The notes below the pieces were generated by a model that saw nothing but the letters and a program-made list of their open reading frames with translations, was not told the DNA's origin and did no database searches. The position numbers and the translations under genes are program-made. Below are positions 32,026 through 40,612 of a DNA stretch of 64,000 bases, piece by piece. Numbering within the stretch: position 1 is the stretch's first letter; every line of letters begins with the position of its first letter. Source of the stretch: Flavobacterium cyclinae. Lineage in GTDB: Bacteria; Bacteroidota; Bacteroidia; Flavobacteriales; Flavobacteriaceae. The stretch covers positions 310,001 through 374,000 of the forward strand of contig NZ_CP089095.1 in assembly GCF_021172145.1 (NCBI RefSeq), read 5' to 3'.

Positions 32026-32613
32026 ATGAGCAAAATACAAACAAAGCTTGGAACATTACTAACACTTGTGGTAGTGTTGTTGAATTTAAATACTTTAGTT
32101 GCACAGGATTCTAAAGTTGTTTTAGCAGAAAGCAAGTTAGTTGTTTTTGGAACTTCTAATCTTCACGATTGGGAGATTAATGCTAAAGCAATGAGTGGAA
32201 AATCTTCTTTAACAATTGATGCAGGAAGTTTAAAAGCAATTAAAAGTTTAGATTTTGCAGTAGAAGTTGAGCAATTAAAAAGTGGAAAAAGCGGAATGGA
32301 TAAAAACACATTCAAAGCTTTAAATAGTAATACTTATAAAACTATTAACTTCAAATTAGTTAGCGTTACAAAAATTACAGAAGTTTCTAAAGGTAACTTT
32401 ACAGTTGAAACACAAGGCGACTTAACGATTTCTGGAGTTACAAAAAGAATCAATCAAACATTTACTGTTAAAATTATTGGAGGAAAAGCAATCTTTTCTG
32501 GAAAAACAAAAATCGACATGACAGTTTACGGTGTAAAACCTCCAACAGCTTTAATGGGAACTATTAAAACAGGAAAAGATGTAACTATAGATTTTAAAGT
32601 TACATATAATTAA
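32026..32613 (+). CDS. YceI-family secreted lipid-binding protein
   Basis: This 195-residue protein has a signal peptide (about 1-26, ending LVAQ) and a YceI lipocalin-like beta-barrel: FGTSNLHDWEINAKAM at about 44-59, KSGKSGMDKNTFKALNS, then LTISGVTKRINQTFTVKI and FSGKTKIDMTVYGVKPPTA. The family binds polyprenoid or other lipids in the periplasm. First gene of a YceI-OMP-YceI group, 41 bp before the outer-membrane protein gene. Confidence 0.9.
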   Translation: MSKIQTKLGTLLTLVVVLLNLNTLVAQDSKVVLAESKLVVFGTSNLHDWEINAKAMSGKSSLTIDAGSLKAIKSLDFAVEVEQLKSGKSGMDKNTFKALNSNTYKTINFKLVSVTKITEVSKGNFTVETQGDLTISGVTKRINQTFTVKIIGGKAIFSGKTKIDMTVYGVKPPTALMGTIKTGKDVTIDFKVTYN

Positions 32614-32654
32614 ATTGAACTTATAACTAAAACACATATTAAATTTTAAAAATC

Positions 32655-33920
32655 ATGAGAACATTTATTAAATTATCATTAGTAGTAGCTGCCTTAGGTT
32701 TAGGAACCGGATTACAGGCACAAAACAGAGATTTAGACAATTACAGACAACCTGATAAAAGAGGAGTAAATGTGTTTGAAAGTCCAAAAGACACAGCTTC
32801 AACTTTTACAGATGTTAAAGTAAGAATCGGAGGAGCTTCAACATTACAATATCAAGCTTTTGATCATGAAAATGCAACGGGAGCAACTGATTTAATTCCT
32901 ATTGGAAATAATTTTAACTTAGCAACTGCCAATTTAGATTTAGACGTAGCTTTAGCAAAAGGGGTTAGAATGCACTTAAGAACGTATTTGTCATCTCGTC
33001 ACCATCCAGAACCTTATGTTAAAGGTGGATATTTCCAAATAGATAACTTAGATTTTATAAAAGAAGGTTTGTTAGCTGAAACAATGAAATATGTTACTAT
33101 CAACATTGGACATATGGAAAATAACTACGGTGATGCACACTTTAGAAGATCTGATAATGCTCAATCTATTTATAATCCATTTGTAGGAAACTATATTATG
33201 GACGCATTTACAACTGAAGTTGGTGCTGAGGTTTATTTTAGAAAAAATGGTTTCATTTCAATGATTGGTGCAACTAATGGAAAATTAAATCAAGGTACTA
33301 ATAACCCTGGAGCAACAAGTCCATCCGTTATGGCAAAATTAGGTTATGACAAACAAATTAGTTCAGATTTAAGATTTAGAATTACTGGTTCTATCTACAA
33401 TTCAGCTTATTCTGCAAGAACTTATTTATATGGTGGTGATAGAGCAGGTTCAAGATATTACTTCGTAATGGAGCCTACAACTGCTACTTCATCTGCTAAT
33501 TATTCTTCTGGATTAGTTAATCCTGGCTTAACAAACAAGTTAACTGCAATTATGATTAATCCATTTGTAAAATACAAAGGTTTTGAATTCTTTGGTTTAT
33601 TTGAAACAGTATCTGGAAGAAAATTTGCTGAAACAGACAGAAGAAATTTTACTCAATTAGGAGTAGATCTATTATACCGTTTTGGTAAAGAGGAAAACTT
33701 ATACGTAGCAGGACGTTACAATTCAGTTTCTGGAGAGTTGGATGCTACACAAGATATTGATGTACAAAGAATTTCTTTAGGTGCAGGTTGGTTTATGACA
33801 AAAAACATCTTAACTAAAGTGGAATATGTTAATCAAACTTACGATGGTTACGCAACAGGAAATATTTTAGATGGAGGTAAATTCAGTGGATTTATCGCAG
33901 AGGCAGTAATTAGTTTCTAA
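32655..33920 (+). CDS. outer-membrane beta-barrel protein (porin-like)
   Basis: This 421-residue protein has a signal peptide MRTFIKLSLVVAALGLGTGLQAQ and alternating beta-strands throughout (VTINIGHMENNYGDAHF, LGVDLLYRFGKEENLYVAGRYN). The final residue is Phe (FIAEAVISF), as expected for Omp85/BAM targeting. It resembles uncharacterised porin-like proteins often beside YceI genes. The ligand is not evident. A strong terminator at 33939-33971 separates it from the second YceI gene. Confidence 0.75.
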   Translation: MRTFIKLSLVVAALGLGTGLQAQNRDLDNYRQPDKRGVNVFESPKDTASTFTDVKVRIGGASTLQYQAFDHENATGATDLIPIGNNFNLATANLDLDVALAKGVRMHLRTYLSSRHHPEPYVKGGYFQIDNLDFIKEGLLAETMKYVTINIGHMENNYGDAHFRRSDNAQSIYNPFVGNYIMDAFTTEVGAEVYFRKNGFISMIGATNGKLNQGTNNPGATSPSVMAKLGYDKQISSDLRFRITGSIYNSAYSARTYLYGGDRAGSRYYFVMEPTTATSSANYSSGLVNPGLTNKLTAIMINPFVKYKGFEFFGLFETVSGRKFAETDRRNFTQLGVDLLYRFGKEENLYVAGRYNSVSGELDATQDIDVQRISLGAGWFMTKNILTKVEYVNQTYDGYATGNILDGGKFSGFIAEAVISF

Positions 33921-33938
33921 GAAAATAATAGTAAATTT

Positions 33939-33972
33939 AAAAGCGAAAAGTATACCAGCTTTTCGCTTTTAC
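33939..33972 (+). terminator. intrinsic terminator
   Basis: AAAAGCGAAAAG (33939-33950) pairs with CTTTTCGCTTTT (33959-33970). It lies just before the second YceI gene, so that gene needs read-through or its own promoter. Confidence 0.85.
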
Positions 33973-33982
33973 TTTAAGGGTT

Positions 33983-34540
33983 ATGAAAAATATAGGTATT
34001 ATAACAATTTTGATTCTTTTGAGTTTTGGATTCTCTAGAAATGTCACTAAAGTTAAAATAACGAATAAGAGTGAAGTTACAATAAAAGGGAAATCAAATG
34101 TAAATAGTTTTGAGTGCAAATATAATTCTGATTTTATTGAGAATGATTTGCAAGTTATAATGAATAAGAATAATGGTAAAATACTTCTTGATGGAGCTAA
34201 AATAGCTATTAAAAGTACAGGTTTTGATTGCGCTCACAGAATGATTACTAAAGATTTTAAATCTATATTAAAAGCGGAAGAATATCCACACATAATAATT
34301 AATGTTAAAGAAATAATTACCGCTAAAGAAAACATAACCGCAAAATTAAACGTTAAAATTGCTGGTGAAGAAAATGATTATTTGGTGCCAGTAGTTTACA
34401 ACGCCAACACAAATAATGTTAAAGGACAATTGAAATTGAATATCAAAGATTTTAAATTAAAATCTCCTAAAAAATTATTAGGCATGGTGGTAGTTAATGA
34501 CAATGTTGAGATTGATTTTAATTTGTTCTTGCAGTATTAA
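33983..34540 (+). CDS. diverged YceI-family protein
   Basis: This 185-residue protein has a signal-like N-terminus MKNIGIITILILLSFGFS and a YceI-like core: VTIKGKSNVNSFECKYN, FDCAHRMITKDFKSILKAEEYPHI, LNIKDFKLKSPKKLLGMVVV. Similarity to the upstream YceI gene is low, so this is a remote paralogue rather than a recent duplication. It follows the terminator at 33939 with only 12 bp to the start, so it may be expressed by partial read-through. Confidence 0.78.
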   Translation: MKNIGIITILILLSFGFSRNVTKVKITNKSEVTIKGKSNVNSFECKYNSDFIENDLQVIMNKNNGKILLDGAKIAIKSTGFDCAHRMITKDFKSILKAEEYPHIIINVKEIITAKENITAKLNVKIAGEENDYLVPVVYNANTNNVKGQLKLNIKDFKLKSPKKLLGMVVVNDNVEIDFNLFLQY

Positions 34541-34563
34541 TATAATTTTTTCAATTAGTTTAA

Positions 34564-34598
34564 GAAAGCAATCTTTTATTTTAAAAGGTTGCTTTTTT
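34564..34598 (+). terminator. intrinsic terminator
   Basis: GAAAGCAATCTTTT, loop ATTTT, AAAAGGTTGC and a T-run, directly after the second YceI gene. Confidence 0.75.
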
Positions 34599-34673
34599 AT
34601 TTCATGATAGATTCTAATTATCAAATTATAAAAACTTTAAACTTATATAGTTTTAAACTCCTAAACTTCTTAT

Positions 34674-34681
34674 TATCTTTG
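34674..34681 (+). promoter_or_regulatory. -7 box TATCTTTG before the Mrp gene
   Basis: TAnnTTTG match 59 bp upstream of the ATG. The -33 box is not clear. Confidence 0.5.
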
Positions 34682-34740
34682 CAATTCATATTCAGTTTAA
34701 ATAAAAGTATTTATAACTTTTAAACGATAACGATAAAAAA

Positions 34741-35880
34741 ATGAAACTAGATAGAAAAGAAATACTAGCTGCATTAGAAACTATTTCGGTTGCAGGTGAA
34801 GGTAAAAACATGGTGGAAAGTGGTGCGGTTCAAAACGTAATTACTTTTGGTGATGAAGTAGTAGTTGATTTGCTTTTATCTACACCAGCATTACATATTA
34901 AAAAACGTGCTGAGGTAGATATTATCAAAGTAATTCACGAAAAAGTATACGAAAAAGCCAAAGTAAAAGTAAATATCAAGGTTGAAGCACCAGAAAAACC
35001 AGAAAATCCAAATTTAATTCGTGGAAAACAAATTCCTGGAATTTCAAATATTATTGCGGTTGCATCTGGTAAAGGTGGAGTTGGTAAATCTACAATCACG
35101 GCTAACTTAGCTGTTTCATTGGCAAAAATGGGGTTCAAAGTTGGAGTTTTAGATGCCGATATTTACGGACCTTCAATGCCCATAATGTTTGATGTTGAAA
35201 ATTCGAAACCTATTTCAGTTGAGGTAGATGGAAAATCAAAAATGCAACCGGTTTCAAGTTACGGAGTAGAAATTCTGTCTATCGGATTTTTTACAAAACC
35301 AGACCAAGCCGTAATTTGGAGAGGTCCCATGGCTGCTAAAGCATTAAACCAAATGATTTTTGATGCCAACTGGGGAGAAATTGATTTCATGTTAATTGAT
35401 TTACCACCAGGAACTGGAGATATTCACTTATCAATTATGCAGTCATTGCCAATTACGGGAGCTGTAGTTGTAAGTACACCTCAAGCGGTTGCATTAGCTG
35501 ATGCTAAAAAAGGAGTTTCGATGTTTATGTCAGAATCGATTAATGTTCCGGTTTTAGGAATTATCGAGAATATGGCGTACTTCACTCCAGAAGAACTTCC
35601 AGAAAATAAATATTACATCTTTGGTAAAGAAGGAGCTAAAAACTTAGCAGAAGATTTACAAGTGCCACTTTTAGGAGAAGTGCCTTTAGTGCAAAGTATT
35701 CGTGAAGCAGGAGACTATGGTCGCCCAGCAGCATTACAAACGGCTTCAGTATTAGAAAACGTTTTTGAAAATATTACTAGAAATGTGGTGCAAGAAACGG
35801 TAAATCGTAACGAAACATTACCACCAACAGAAGCTATCAAAATCACAACAATGGCAGGTTGTTCTGCAGTAAAAAAATAG
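34741..35880 (+). CDS. Mrp/ApbC-family iron-sulfur carrier ATPase
   Basis: This 379-residue protein has an N-terminal MIP18/DUF59 domain (about 1-85) and a P-loop ATPase with the deviant Walker A ASGKGGVGKSTITANLA (about 108-124), switch motif VLDADIYGPSMP and the Fe-S-relevant CX2C-like tail region. It assembles and transfers Fe-S clusters to apoproteins. NifU-domain and ferredoxin genes follow in the same direction, consistent with an Fe-S handling block. Symbol apbC or mrp would be equally fair. Confidence 0.93.
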   Translation: MKLDRKEILAALETISVAGEGKNMVESGAVQNVITFGDEVVVDLLLSTPALHIKKRAEVDIIKVIHEKVYEKAKVKVNIKVEAPEKPENPNLIRGKQIPGISNIIAVASGKGGVGKSTITANLAVSLAKMGFKVGVLDADIYGPSMPIMFDVENSKPISVEVDGKSKMQPVSSYGVEILSIGFFTKPDQAVIWRGPMAAKALNQMIFDANWGEIDFMLIDLPPGTGDIHLSIMQSLPITGAVVVSTPQAVALADAKKGVSMFMSESINVPVLGIIENMAYFTPEELPENKYYIFGKEGAKNLAEDLQVPLLGEVPLVQSIREAGDYGRPAALQTASVLENVFENITRNVVQETVNRNETLPPTEAIKITTMAGCSAVKK

Positions 35881-35953
35881 TATTCAGTTTACGGTCTCAG
35901 TTTACAGTTTAAGCTGTTTACTGCGACTGAAAACTGCGACAAAACTAAAAATT
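35881..35953. repeat. CAGTTTACAGT-type short repeats
   Basis: The gap before the NifU gene repeats CAGTTTAC/CAGTTTAA words with the complements CTGAAAACTGCGAC, giving weak hairpins. A related word group (ACTGTAAACTGTGACTG) lies at 41346-41364. Confidence 0.5.
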
Positions 35954-36193
35954 ATGACTACACTAGAAATAAAAGAGAATGTTGAAAAAGCATTAAATGA
36001 AATTCGTCCGTTTTTGAATTCGGATGGAGGCGACATCTCGTTAGTAGAAATTATTGAAGACAAACACGTAAAAGTTCGTTTAGAAGGAGCATGCACAAGT
36101 TGTAGTTTAAGTATTAGCACCATGAAAGCAGGTGTAGAAACTACAATTAAAAAATATGTTCCTCAAATTGAATCAGTTGAAAATATTGCGTAA
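35954..36193 (+). CDS. NifU-domain protein
   Basis: At 79 residues this is the size of a stand-alone NifU C-terminal domain. EIRPFLNSDGGDISLVEI (about 16-33) and the cluster-binding GACTSCSLS with CxxC (about 49-57) identify the family, which scaffolds or carries [4Fe-4S] clusters. Near Mrp it likely works in Fe-S assembly. A 73-bp gap with short repeats separates it from the Mrp gene. Confidence 0.92.
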   Translation: MTTLEIKENVEKALNEIRPFLNSDGGDISLVEIIEDKHVKVRLEGACTSCSLSISTMKAGVETTIKKYVPQIESVENIA

Positions 36194-36241
36194 TTGATAT
36201 TTATCATTTTATTCTACAACTGAATTTTTAAATTTTGCCTT

Positions 36242-36257
36242 TTGTAACTCTTGTAAC
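36242..36257. promoter_or_regulatory. TTGTAAC direct repeat, 9-bp spacing
   Basis: TTGTAAC at 36242-36248 and 36251-36257, upstream of a TTTGTAACTTTAC promoter-like box (36277-36290). The same arrangement precedes the flavoprotein gene at 57943. Confidence 0.55.
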
Positions 36258-36308
36258 GTATAGCAAATTTCGATATTTGTAACTTTACAGCTCTTAATGA
36301 TTTAAAAC

Positions 36309-37361
36309 ATGATTCAAACCGATATATTAATTATTGGCGCTGGTCCTACAGGACTTTTTGCGGTTTTCGAAGCCGGACTTTTACAACTAAAATGTCATAT
36401 TATTGATGCTTTGCCACAGCCAGGCGGACAATTAGCAGAATTATATCCTAAAAAACCTATCTTCGATATTCCTGGTTATCCTTCCGTTTTAGCTGGAGAT
36501 TTGGTAACGAATTTGATGGAACAAATCAAACAGTTTCAACCTGGATTTACCTTAGCTGAAACGGCTGAAACGATTGATAAATTAGAAGACGGTACTTTTA
36601 TTGTAACTACAAATAAAGGAACAAAACATCATGCTAAGGCAGTTGCTATTGCAGGAGGTTTGGGAACTTTTGAACCAAGAAAACCAACAATTGAAAATAT
36701 TTCATTTTACGAAGAAAAAGGGGTTGAATATTTTGTAAAAGATCCTGAAATGTTCCGAAATAAAGAAATAGTTATTGCCGGTGGAGGAGATTCAGCTTTG
36801 GATTGGAGTATTTTTCTTTCTAATGTTGCTAAAAAAGTAACTTTGGTTCATAGAAGAAATGAATTCAGAGGCGCTTTAGATTCGGTTGAAAAAGTACAAG
36901 AATTAAAAAAAGAAGGTAAAATTAATCTAGTTACTCCTGCTGAGGTAGTAGGGATACAAGGTGAAAATCACGTTGAAAGTATTACACTTGATAAAGATGG
37001 TGTTTTAGAACAATTTAAAACGGATTATTTCATTCCACTATTCGGATTGACGCCAAAGTTAGGACCAATTGCTAACTGGGGATTTGAAATCGAAAAGAAC
37101 GCTATCAAAGTAAATAACGCATTAGATTATCAAACCAACATCGACGGAATTTACGCTATTGGTGATGTAAATATTTATCCAGGAAAATTAAAATTGATTT
37201 TATGTGGTTTCCACGAAGCTACTTTAATGTGTCAAAGTGTTTATAATAGAATTAATCCAGGAAAACGTTATGTACTAAAATATACGACCGTTTCTGGAGT
37301 TGATGGTTTTGATGGAACAAGAAAAGAAGCTGAAAAAGCAGTTGTAAAATCGATTGATTAA
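36309..37361 (+). CDS. ferredoxin--NADP reductase-like flavoprotein
   Basis: This 350-residue thioredoxin-reductase-like enzyme shows the FAD loop ILIIGAGPTGLFAVFEAG (about 5-22), an NAD(P) loop IVIAGGGDSALDWSIFLSN (about 155-173), and the C-terminal FAD motif YAIGDVNIYPG. There is no CxxC redox pair, so it fits the type 2 ferredoxin-NADP reductase (YumC) group. A 2Fe-2S ferredoxin lies downstream after the nucleotidyltransferase pair, and the two would be redox partners. Confidence 0.9.
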   Translation: MIQTDILIIGAGPTGLFAVFEAGLLQLKCHIIDALPQPGGQLAELYPKKPIFDIPGYPSVLAGDLVTNLMEQIKQFQPGFTLAETAETIDKLEDGTFIVTTNKGTKHHAKAVAIAGGLGTFEPRKPTIENISFYEEKGVEYFVKDPEMFRNKEIVIAGGGDSALDWSIFLSNVAKKVTLVHRRNEFRGALDSVEKVQELKKEGKINLVTPAEVVGIQGENHVESITLDKDGVLEQFKTDYFIPLFGLTPKLGPIANWGFEIEKNAIKVNNALDYQTNIDGIYAIGDVNIYPGKLKLILCGFHEATLMCQSVYNRINPGKRYVLKYTTVSGVDGFDGTRKEAEKAVVKSID

Positions 37362-37390
37362 TTCAGTAACTTTGGAATAACAAAGTAATT

Positions 37391-37597
37391 ATGAACCAAT
37401 ATAAAATGATAAGAACGGTAGTTTCAAAGTCAAGCTTTAAAGAAGCTGATGACCATGTTACTTATTATGTTGAAAAATCTCCTTTGGAAAGATTAAATGC
37501 AGCATGCTTCATAATTTATTCTATTTTTAATACTTCTGAAAGAACAAAAGTTGATAGATTAAAAACTTCGTCAAGAAAAAATGCCAAACTTATTTAA
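37391..37597 (+). CDS. small partner of nucleotidyltransferase (antitoxin-like)
   Basis: This 68-residue protein has the motif FKEADDHVTYYVEKSPLERLNAA, a helical pattern (EAD..YW.. SP.ERL.A) seen in small proteins encoded immediately upstream of DUF6036-type nucleotidyltransferases. It overlaps the next gene by 17 bp. The alternative start MIRTVV at 37406 would remove five residues. Acting as the antitoxin or stabiliser is inferred from gene order only. Confidence 0.65.
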   Translation: MNQYKMIRTVVSKSSFKEADDHVTYYVEKSPLERLNAACFIIYSIFNTSERTKVDRLKTSSRKNAKLI

Positions 37598-38039
37598 TTA
37601 CGATTTTCTCGAATTTTTAGAACTTCTCGGAAAACATGAAGTTGAATACTTGTTGGTTGGAGGTTACGCTGTTATATTAAATGGCTATGTAAGAAGTACA
37701 GGTGATTTAGATTTATGGGTAAATAAAACAGATAATAATTATTCAAAATTATCTAAAGTTTATACTGATTTTGGTGCTCCAATGTTTTCAAACGAGGAAT
37801 TCAATAGTGATAAATTTGATGTTTGGAGCATTGGTATGGAGCCAACAAAAATTGAAATACTAACTCATGTTGACGGATTAAACTTTTTAGAAAGTTATAA
37901 AAATTGTAAGTTTTTAAACACCCAAAATTTTCAAGTGCCTTATATTAATTATGATGATTTATTAAAGAATAAGGAAGCTTCTGGCAGATATAAAGATTTA
38001 GCAGATATTGAACAACTAAAAAAAAATAGAAAAGAATAA
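37581..38039 (+). CDS. DUF6036-type nucleotidyltransferase (toxin-like)
   Basis: This 152-residue MNT-fold protein has VEYLLVGGYAVILNGYVRSTGDLDLWV (at about 17-43; G-G then D-x-D Asp motif), followed by KIEILTHVDGLNF and a helical tail. It could transfer nucleotides to a target as in AbiEii/MNT-type toxin-antitoxin systems. It lies inside the FNR-ferredoxin gene pair, overlapping its partner before it and sharing TAATG with the ferredoxin start after it. Confidence 0.75.
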   Translation: MPNLFNYDFLEFLELLGKHEVEYLLVGGYAVILNGYVRSTGDLDLWVNKTDNNYSKLSKVYTDFGAPMFSNEEFNSDKFDVWSIGMEPTKIEILTHVDGLNFLESYKNCKFLNTQNFQVPYINYDDLLKNKEASGRYKDLADIEQLKKNRKE

Positions 38040-38371
38040 TGCCACAAGACGTAACCATTTTTATAACCGACAGAAACGGAGTTAAACACGAAGTATTAGC
38101 GCCAACCGACATGAACATGAACATCATGGAGTTAATTCGTTCGTATGAATTAGCAGAAGAAGGAACTGTTGGTGTTTGTGGTGGAATGGCGATGTGTGCA
38201 TCTTGTCAGTGTTATGTTTTAAACAATGTAGTGTCTTTAGAACGCAATCCTGATGAAGAAGCTATGCTTTGGGAAGCCTACCATGTAAAAGATAATTCTA
38301 GATTAGGTTGCCAAATTCCAATCACAGAAGATTTAGAAGGATTGGAAATTGAAATAGCACCAGAACAATAA
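38039..38371 (+). CDS. 2Fe-2S ferredoxin
   Basis: This 110-residue ferredoxin has cluster cysteines in CGGMAMCASCQCYV (pattern CX5CX2C, about 46-59) and a later Cys in NSRLGCQIPITED (about 89), as in adrenodoxin-type ferredoxins. It transfers single electrons, presumably with the upstream flavoprotein. Its ATG overlaps the nucleotidyltransferase stop (TAATG), so it now depends on that gene's translation. Confidence 0.93.
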   Translation: MPQDVTIFITDRNGVKHEVLAPTDMNMNIMELIRSYELAEEGTVGVCGGMAMCASCQCYVLNNVVSLERNPDEEAMLWEAYHVKDNSRLGCQIPITEDLEGLEIEIAPEQ

Positions 38372-38372
38372 A

Positions 38373-38399
38373 AAAAGCGAGAAGAAATTCTCGCTTTTC
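38373..38399. terminator. bidirectional intrinsic terminator
   Basis: AAAAGCGAGAA (38373-38383) pairs with TTCTCGCTTTT (38388-38398), directly after the ferredoxin stop and before the convergent DUF3050 gene. Confidence 0.85.
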
Positions 38400-38402
38400 A
38401 TT

Positions 38403-39185
38403 TTATACTAATTCATGTTTTAATTCCACTTGCTCTTCAATAGCATTCCAAAGCCCGATTCTTTTTTCTAACGCTAAAACGGAAATTTCTTCTACTTCTC
38501 TCCAATTTTGTTCTGAATCGCCACAAAGTTCTGTTATCATTTGCATCGCCATTGGTCCGTGCTCGTCGGCGTCTAATTCTATATGTCTTTCGAAATAATA
38601 AATTAGCTTTGATAAATCGGTTTCTGGGAAATTCTGATGAAAATTTTTCAAGATTTCTGTAAACATATTCGGAATCAAATCTTCTCTTCCAAAAGTAAAA
38701 GCAGCCGCAATTTCATGTGGTTTTCCTTGTTCAATTACTCTAAAAGTGAAATCTAAAAACGCTTTCACATTCGGATGTAAATCACTTTGTTTAATGGATA
38801 CAAAAATGTTTTTCGTTTCTTCTACATTATCTAAAAATGCATTTACCTGCTCCGTTGAAGCGCCACATTGAGTCATTGCATCCAAATACATTTCATAGTG
38901 ACTTTGACGCTTTCCGTCAATAGATAAATCGGTCTCTTCGGCTACAACAATTTCATTAATTAAATAACGAATTTCAGGATTCCCAACAGGTAACCACGGA
39001 GTTGTAGTGCAAGTTAACTTATTTTGTAAGGCTTTTAATAACGACATGAAATCCCAAACCGCATATATGTGGTTTTCTAAAAAACAATGTAAATCCTCAA
39101 TCGTTTTTACTTTATTGTACAACGAATGATTTAATAATTGTTCTTTCTGGATTTGAATTTTTTGGTTTATAGTTTCTATGTTCAT
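38403..39185 (-). CDS. DUF3050 protein (heme-oxygenase-like fold)
   Basis: This 260-residue all-helical protein has the DUF3050 motif HCFLENHIYAVWDFMSLLKALQ near residues 32-53 and conserved FERHIELDADEHGPMAMQMI near 205-224. DUF3050 is related in fold to heme-oxygenase and TenA-like proteins, but no reaction is known. The longer ATG at 39224 gives a cationic, poorly conserved extension, so ATG 39185 (MNIETINQKI) is used. Confidence 0.85.
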   Translation of the reverse strand: MNIETINQKIQIQKEQLLNHSLYNKVKTIEDLHCFLENHIYAVWDFMSLLKALQNKLTCTTTPWLPVGNPEIRYLINEIVVAEETDLSIDGKRQSHYEMYLDAMTQCGASTEQVNAFLDNVEETKNIFVSIKQSDLHPNVKAFLDFTFRVIEQGKPHEIAAAFTFGREDLIPNMFTEILKNFHQNFPETDLSKLIYYFERHIELDADEHGPMAMQMITELCGDSEQNWREVEEISVLALEKRIGLWNAIEEQVELKHELV

Positions 39186-39234
39186 ATTGCAATTTGATTT
39201 CTTAGTATAAAGAATAGTATACATTACAAAAATA

Positions 39235-39264
39235 AAAATGCTTCCCTTAAAAGAGAAGCATTTT
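39235..39264 (-). terminator. terminator after the acyl-CoA dehydrogenase gene
   Basis: AAAATGCTTC and GAAGCATTTT form a 10-bp stem between the acyl-CoA dehydrogenase stop (39289) and the DUF3050 gene. Confidence 0.8.
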
Positions 39265-39288
39265 GTATCAATTTTATCTATTGTTTAA

Positions 39289-40467
39289 TTATTTGAATGC
39301 TGGGAAACCTGTTACGTCCATACCAGTAATCAATAAATGGATGTCATGTGTACCTTCGTAAGTCACTACAGATTCTAAATTCATCATGTGTCTCATGATA
39401 GAATATTCACCTGTAATTCCCATTCCTCCTAACATTTGACGTGCATCACGAGCAATAGTTAACGCCATATCAACGTTGTTTCTTTTTGCCATCGAAATTT
39501 GAGCTGAAGTAGCTTTTCCTTCGTTTCTTAAAACACCCAATCTCCAAGTTAATAATTGTGCTTTTGTGATTTCAGTAATCATTTCAGCTAATTTCTTTTG
39601 TTGTAATTGAGTTGCTCCAATTGGTTTGTCAAATTGGATTCTTTCTTTTGAATAACGTAATGCCGTATCGTAACAATCCATAGCTGCTCCAATCGCTCCC
39701 CAAGCAATTCCATAACGTGCCGAATCTAAACATCCTAGTGGTGCTCCTAATCCCGACTTGTTTGGTAATAAGTTTTCTTTTGGAACTTTTACGTTGTCAA
39801 AAATAAGCTCTCCAGTAGCTGAAGCTCTTAACGACCATTTATTGTGAGTTTCTGGGGTTGAAAAACCTTCCATTCCTCTTTCCACGATTAATCCGTGAAT
39901 TCTTCCTTCTTCGTTTTTAGCCCAAACCACTGCAATGTCAGCAAAAGGCGCATTCGAAATCCACATTTTAGCACCATTTAAAAGATAATGATCGCCCATA
40001 TCTTTAAAATTAGTTACCATTCCACCTGGATTTGAACCGTAATCTGGCTCAGTTAAACCGAAACAACCAATCATTTCTCCTGTGGCTAATTTTGGTAAAT
40101 ATTTCATTCTTTGTTCTTCGTTTCCGTATTTCCAAATTGGATACATTACTAATGAAGATTGAACCGATGAAGTAGAACGTACACCCGAATCTCCTCTTTC
40201 AATTTCTTGCATGATTAATCCATACGAAATTTGATCTAATCCAGCACCACCATATTCCACTGGAATATACGGACCAAATCCTCCAATTTCTCCTAAACCT
40301 TTTACGATTTGTTTTGGAAATTCTGCTCTTTGTGCGTATTCTTCAATAATTGGAGATACTTCTTTTTTTACCCAAGCACGTGCGGCATCACGTACCATTT
40401 TATGTTCGTCAGATAATAATTCGTCTAATAAATAATAATCTGGAGATTGAAATAAGTCTGGTCTCAT
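39289..40467 (-). CDS. acyl-CoA dehydrogenase, glutaryl-CoA dehydrogenase type
   Basis: This 392-residue flavoprotein follows the acyl-CoA dehydrogenase domain order: helical N-domain, FAD-proximal beta-domain (CFGLTEPDYGSNPGGM near 135, MWISNAPFADIAVVWA near 167) and C-terminal helical domain. Catalytic Glu sits in VTYEGTHDIHLL near 370. The motif set matches glutaryl-CoA dehydrogenase (lysine/tryptophan degradation) more than short- or medium-chain enzymes. Start moved to ATG 40467 (MRPDLFQ). Confidence 0.9.
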   Translation of the reverse strand: MRPDLFQSPDYYLLDELLSDEHKMVRDAARAWVKKEVSPIIEEYAQRAEFPKQIVKGLGEIGGFGPYIPVEYGGAGLDQISYGLIMQEIERGDSGVRSTSSVQSSLVMYPIWKYGNEEQRMKYLPKLATGEMIGCFGLTEPDYGSNPGGMVTNFKDMGDHYLLNGAKMWISNAPFADIAVVWAKNEEGRIHGLIVERGMEGFSTPETHNKWSLRASATGELIFDNVKVPKENLLPNKSGLGAPLGCLDSARYGIAWGAIGAAMDCYDTALRYSKERIQFDKPIGATQLQQKKLAEMITEITKAQLLTWRLGVLRNEGKATSAQISMAKRNNVDMALTIARDARQMLGGMGITGEYSIMRHMMNLESVVTYEGTHDIHLLITGMDVTGFPAFK

Positions 40468-40534
40468 AGTTTTTGATTTGAAAGTCACAAAAGTAAGTAA
40501 AGATTTTTAACAAATCAATGAACAAGTGTTATAA

Positions 40535-40612
40535 TTTTTCAAGAGACATTTTCCAGCTATCCGCTTTATTCCCGATAGCTATCGGGAGATGCCGCTACCA
40601 TCTGGGCTAGGG
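40535..40612. repeat. CCCGATAGCTATCGGG palindrome element
   Basis: TCCCGATAGCTATCGGGA (about 40569-40586) is flanked by CCAGCTATCCGCT before and GCCGCTACCATCTGGGCTAG after, giving a compact branched fold. I see no gene. This looks like a dispersed intergenic element. Confidence 0.65.
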
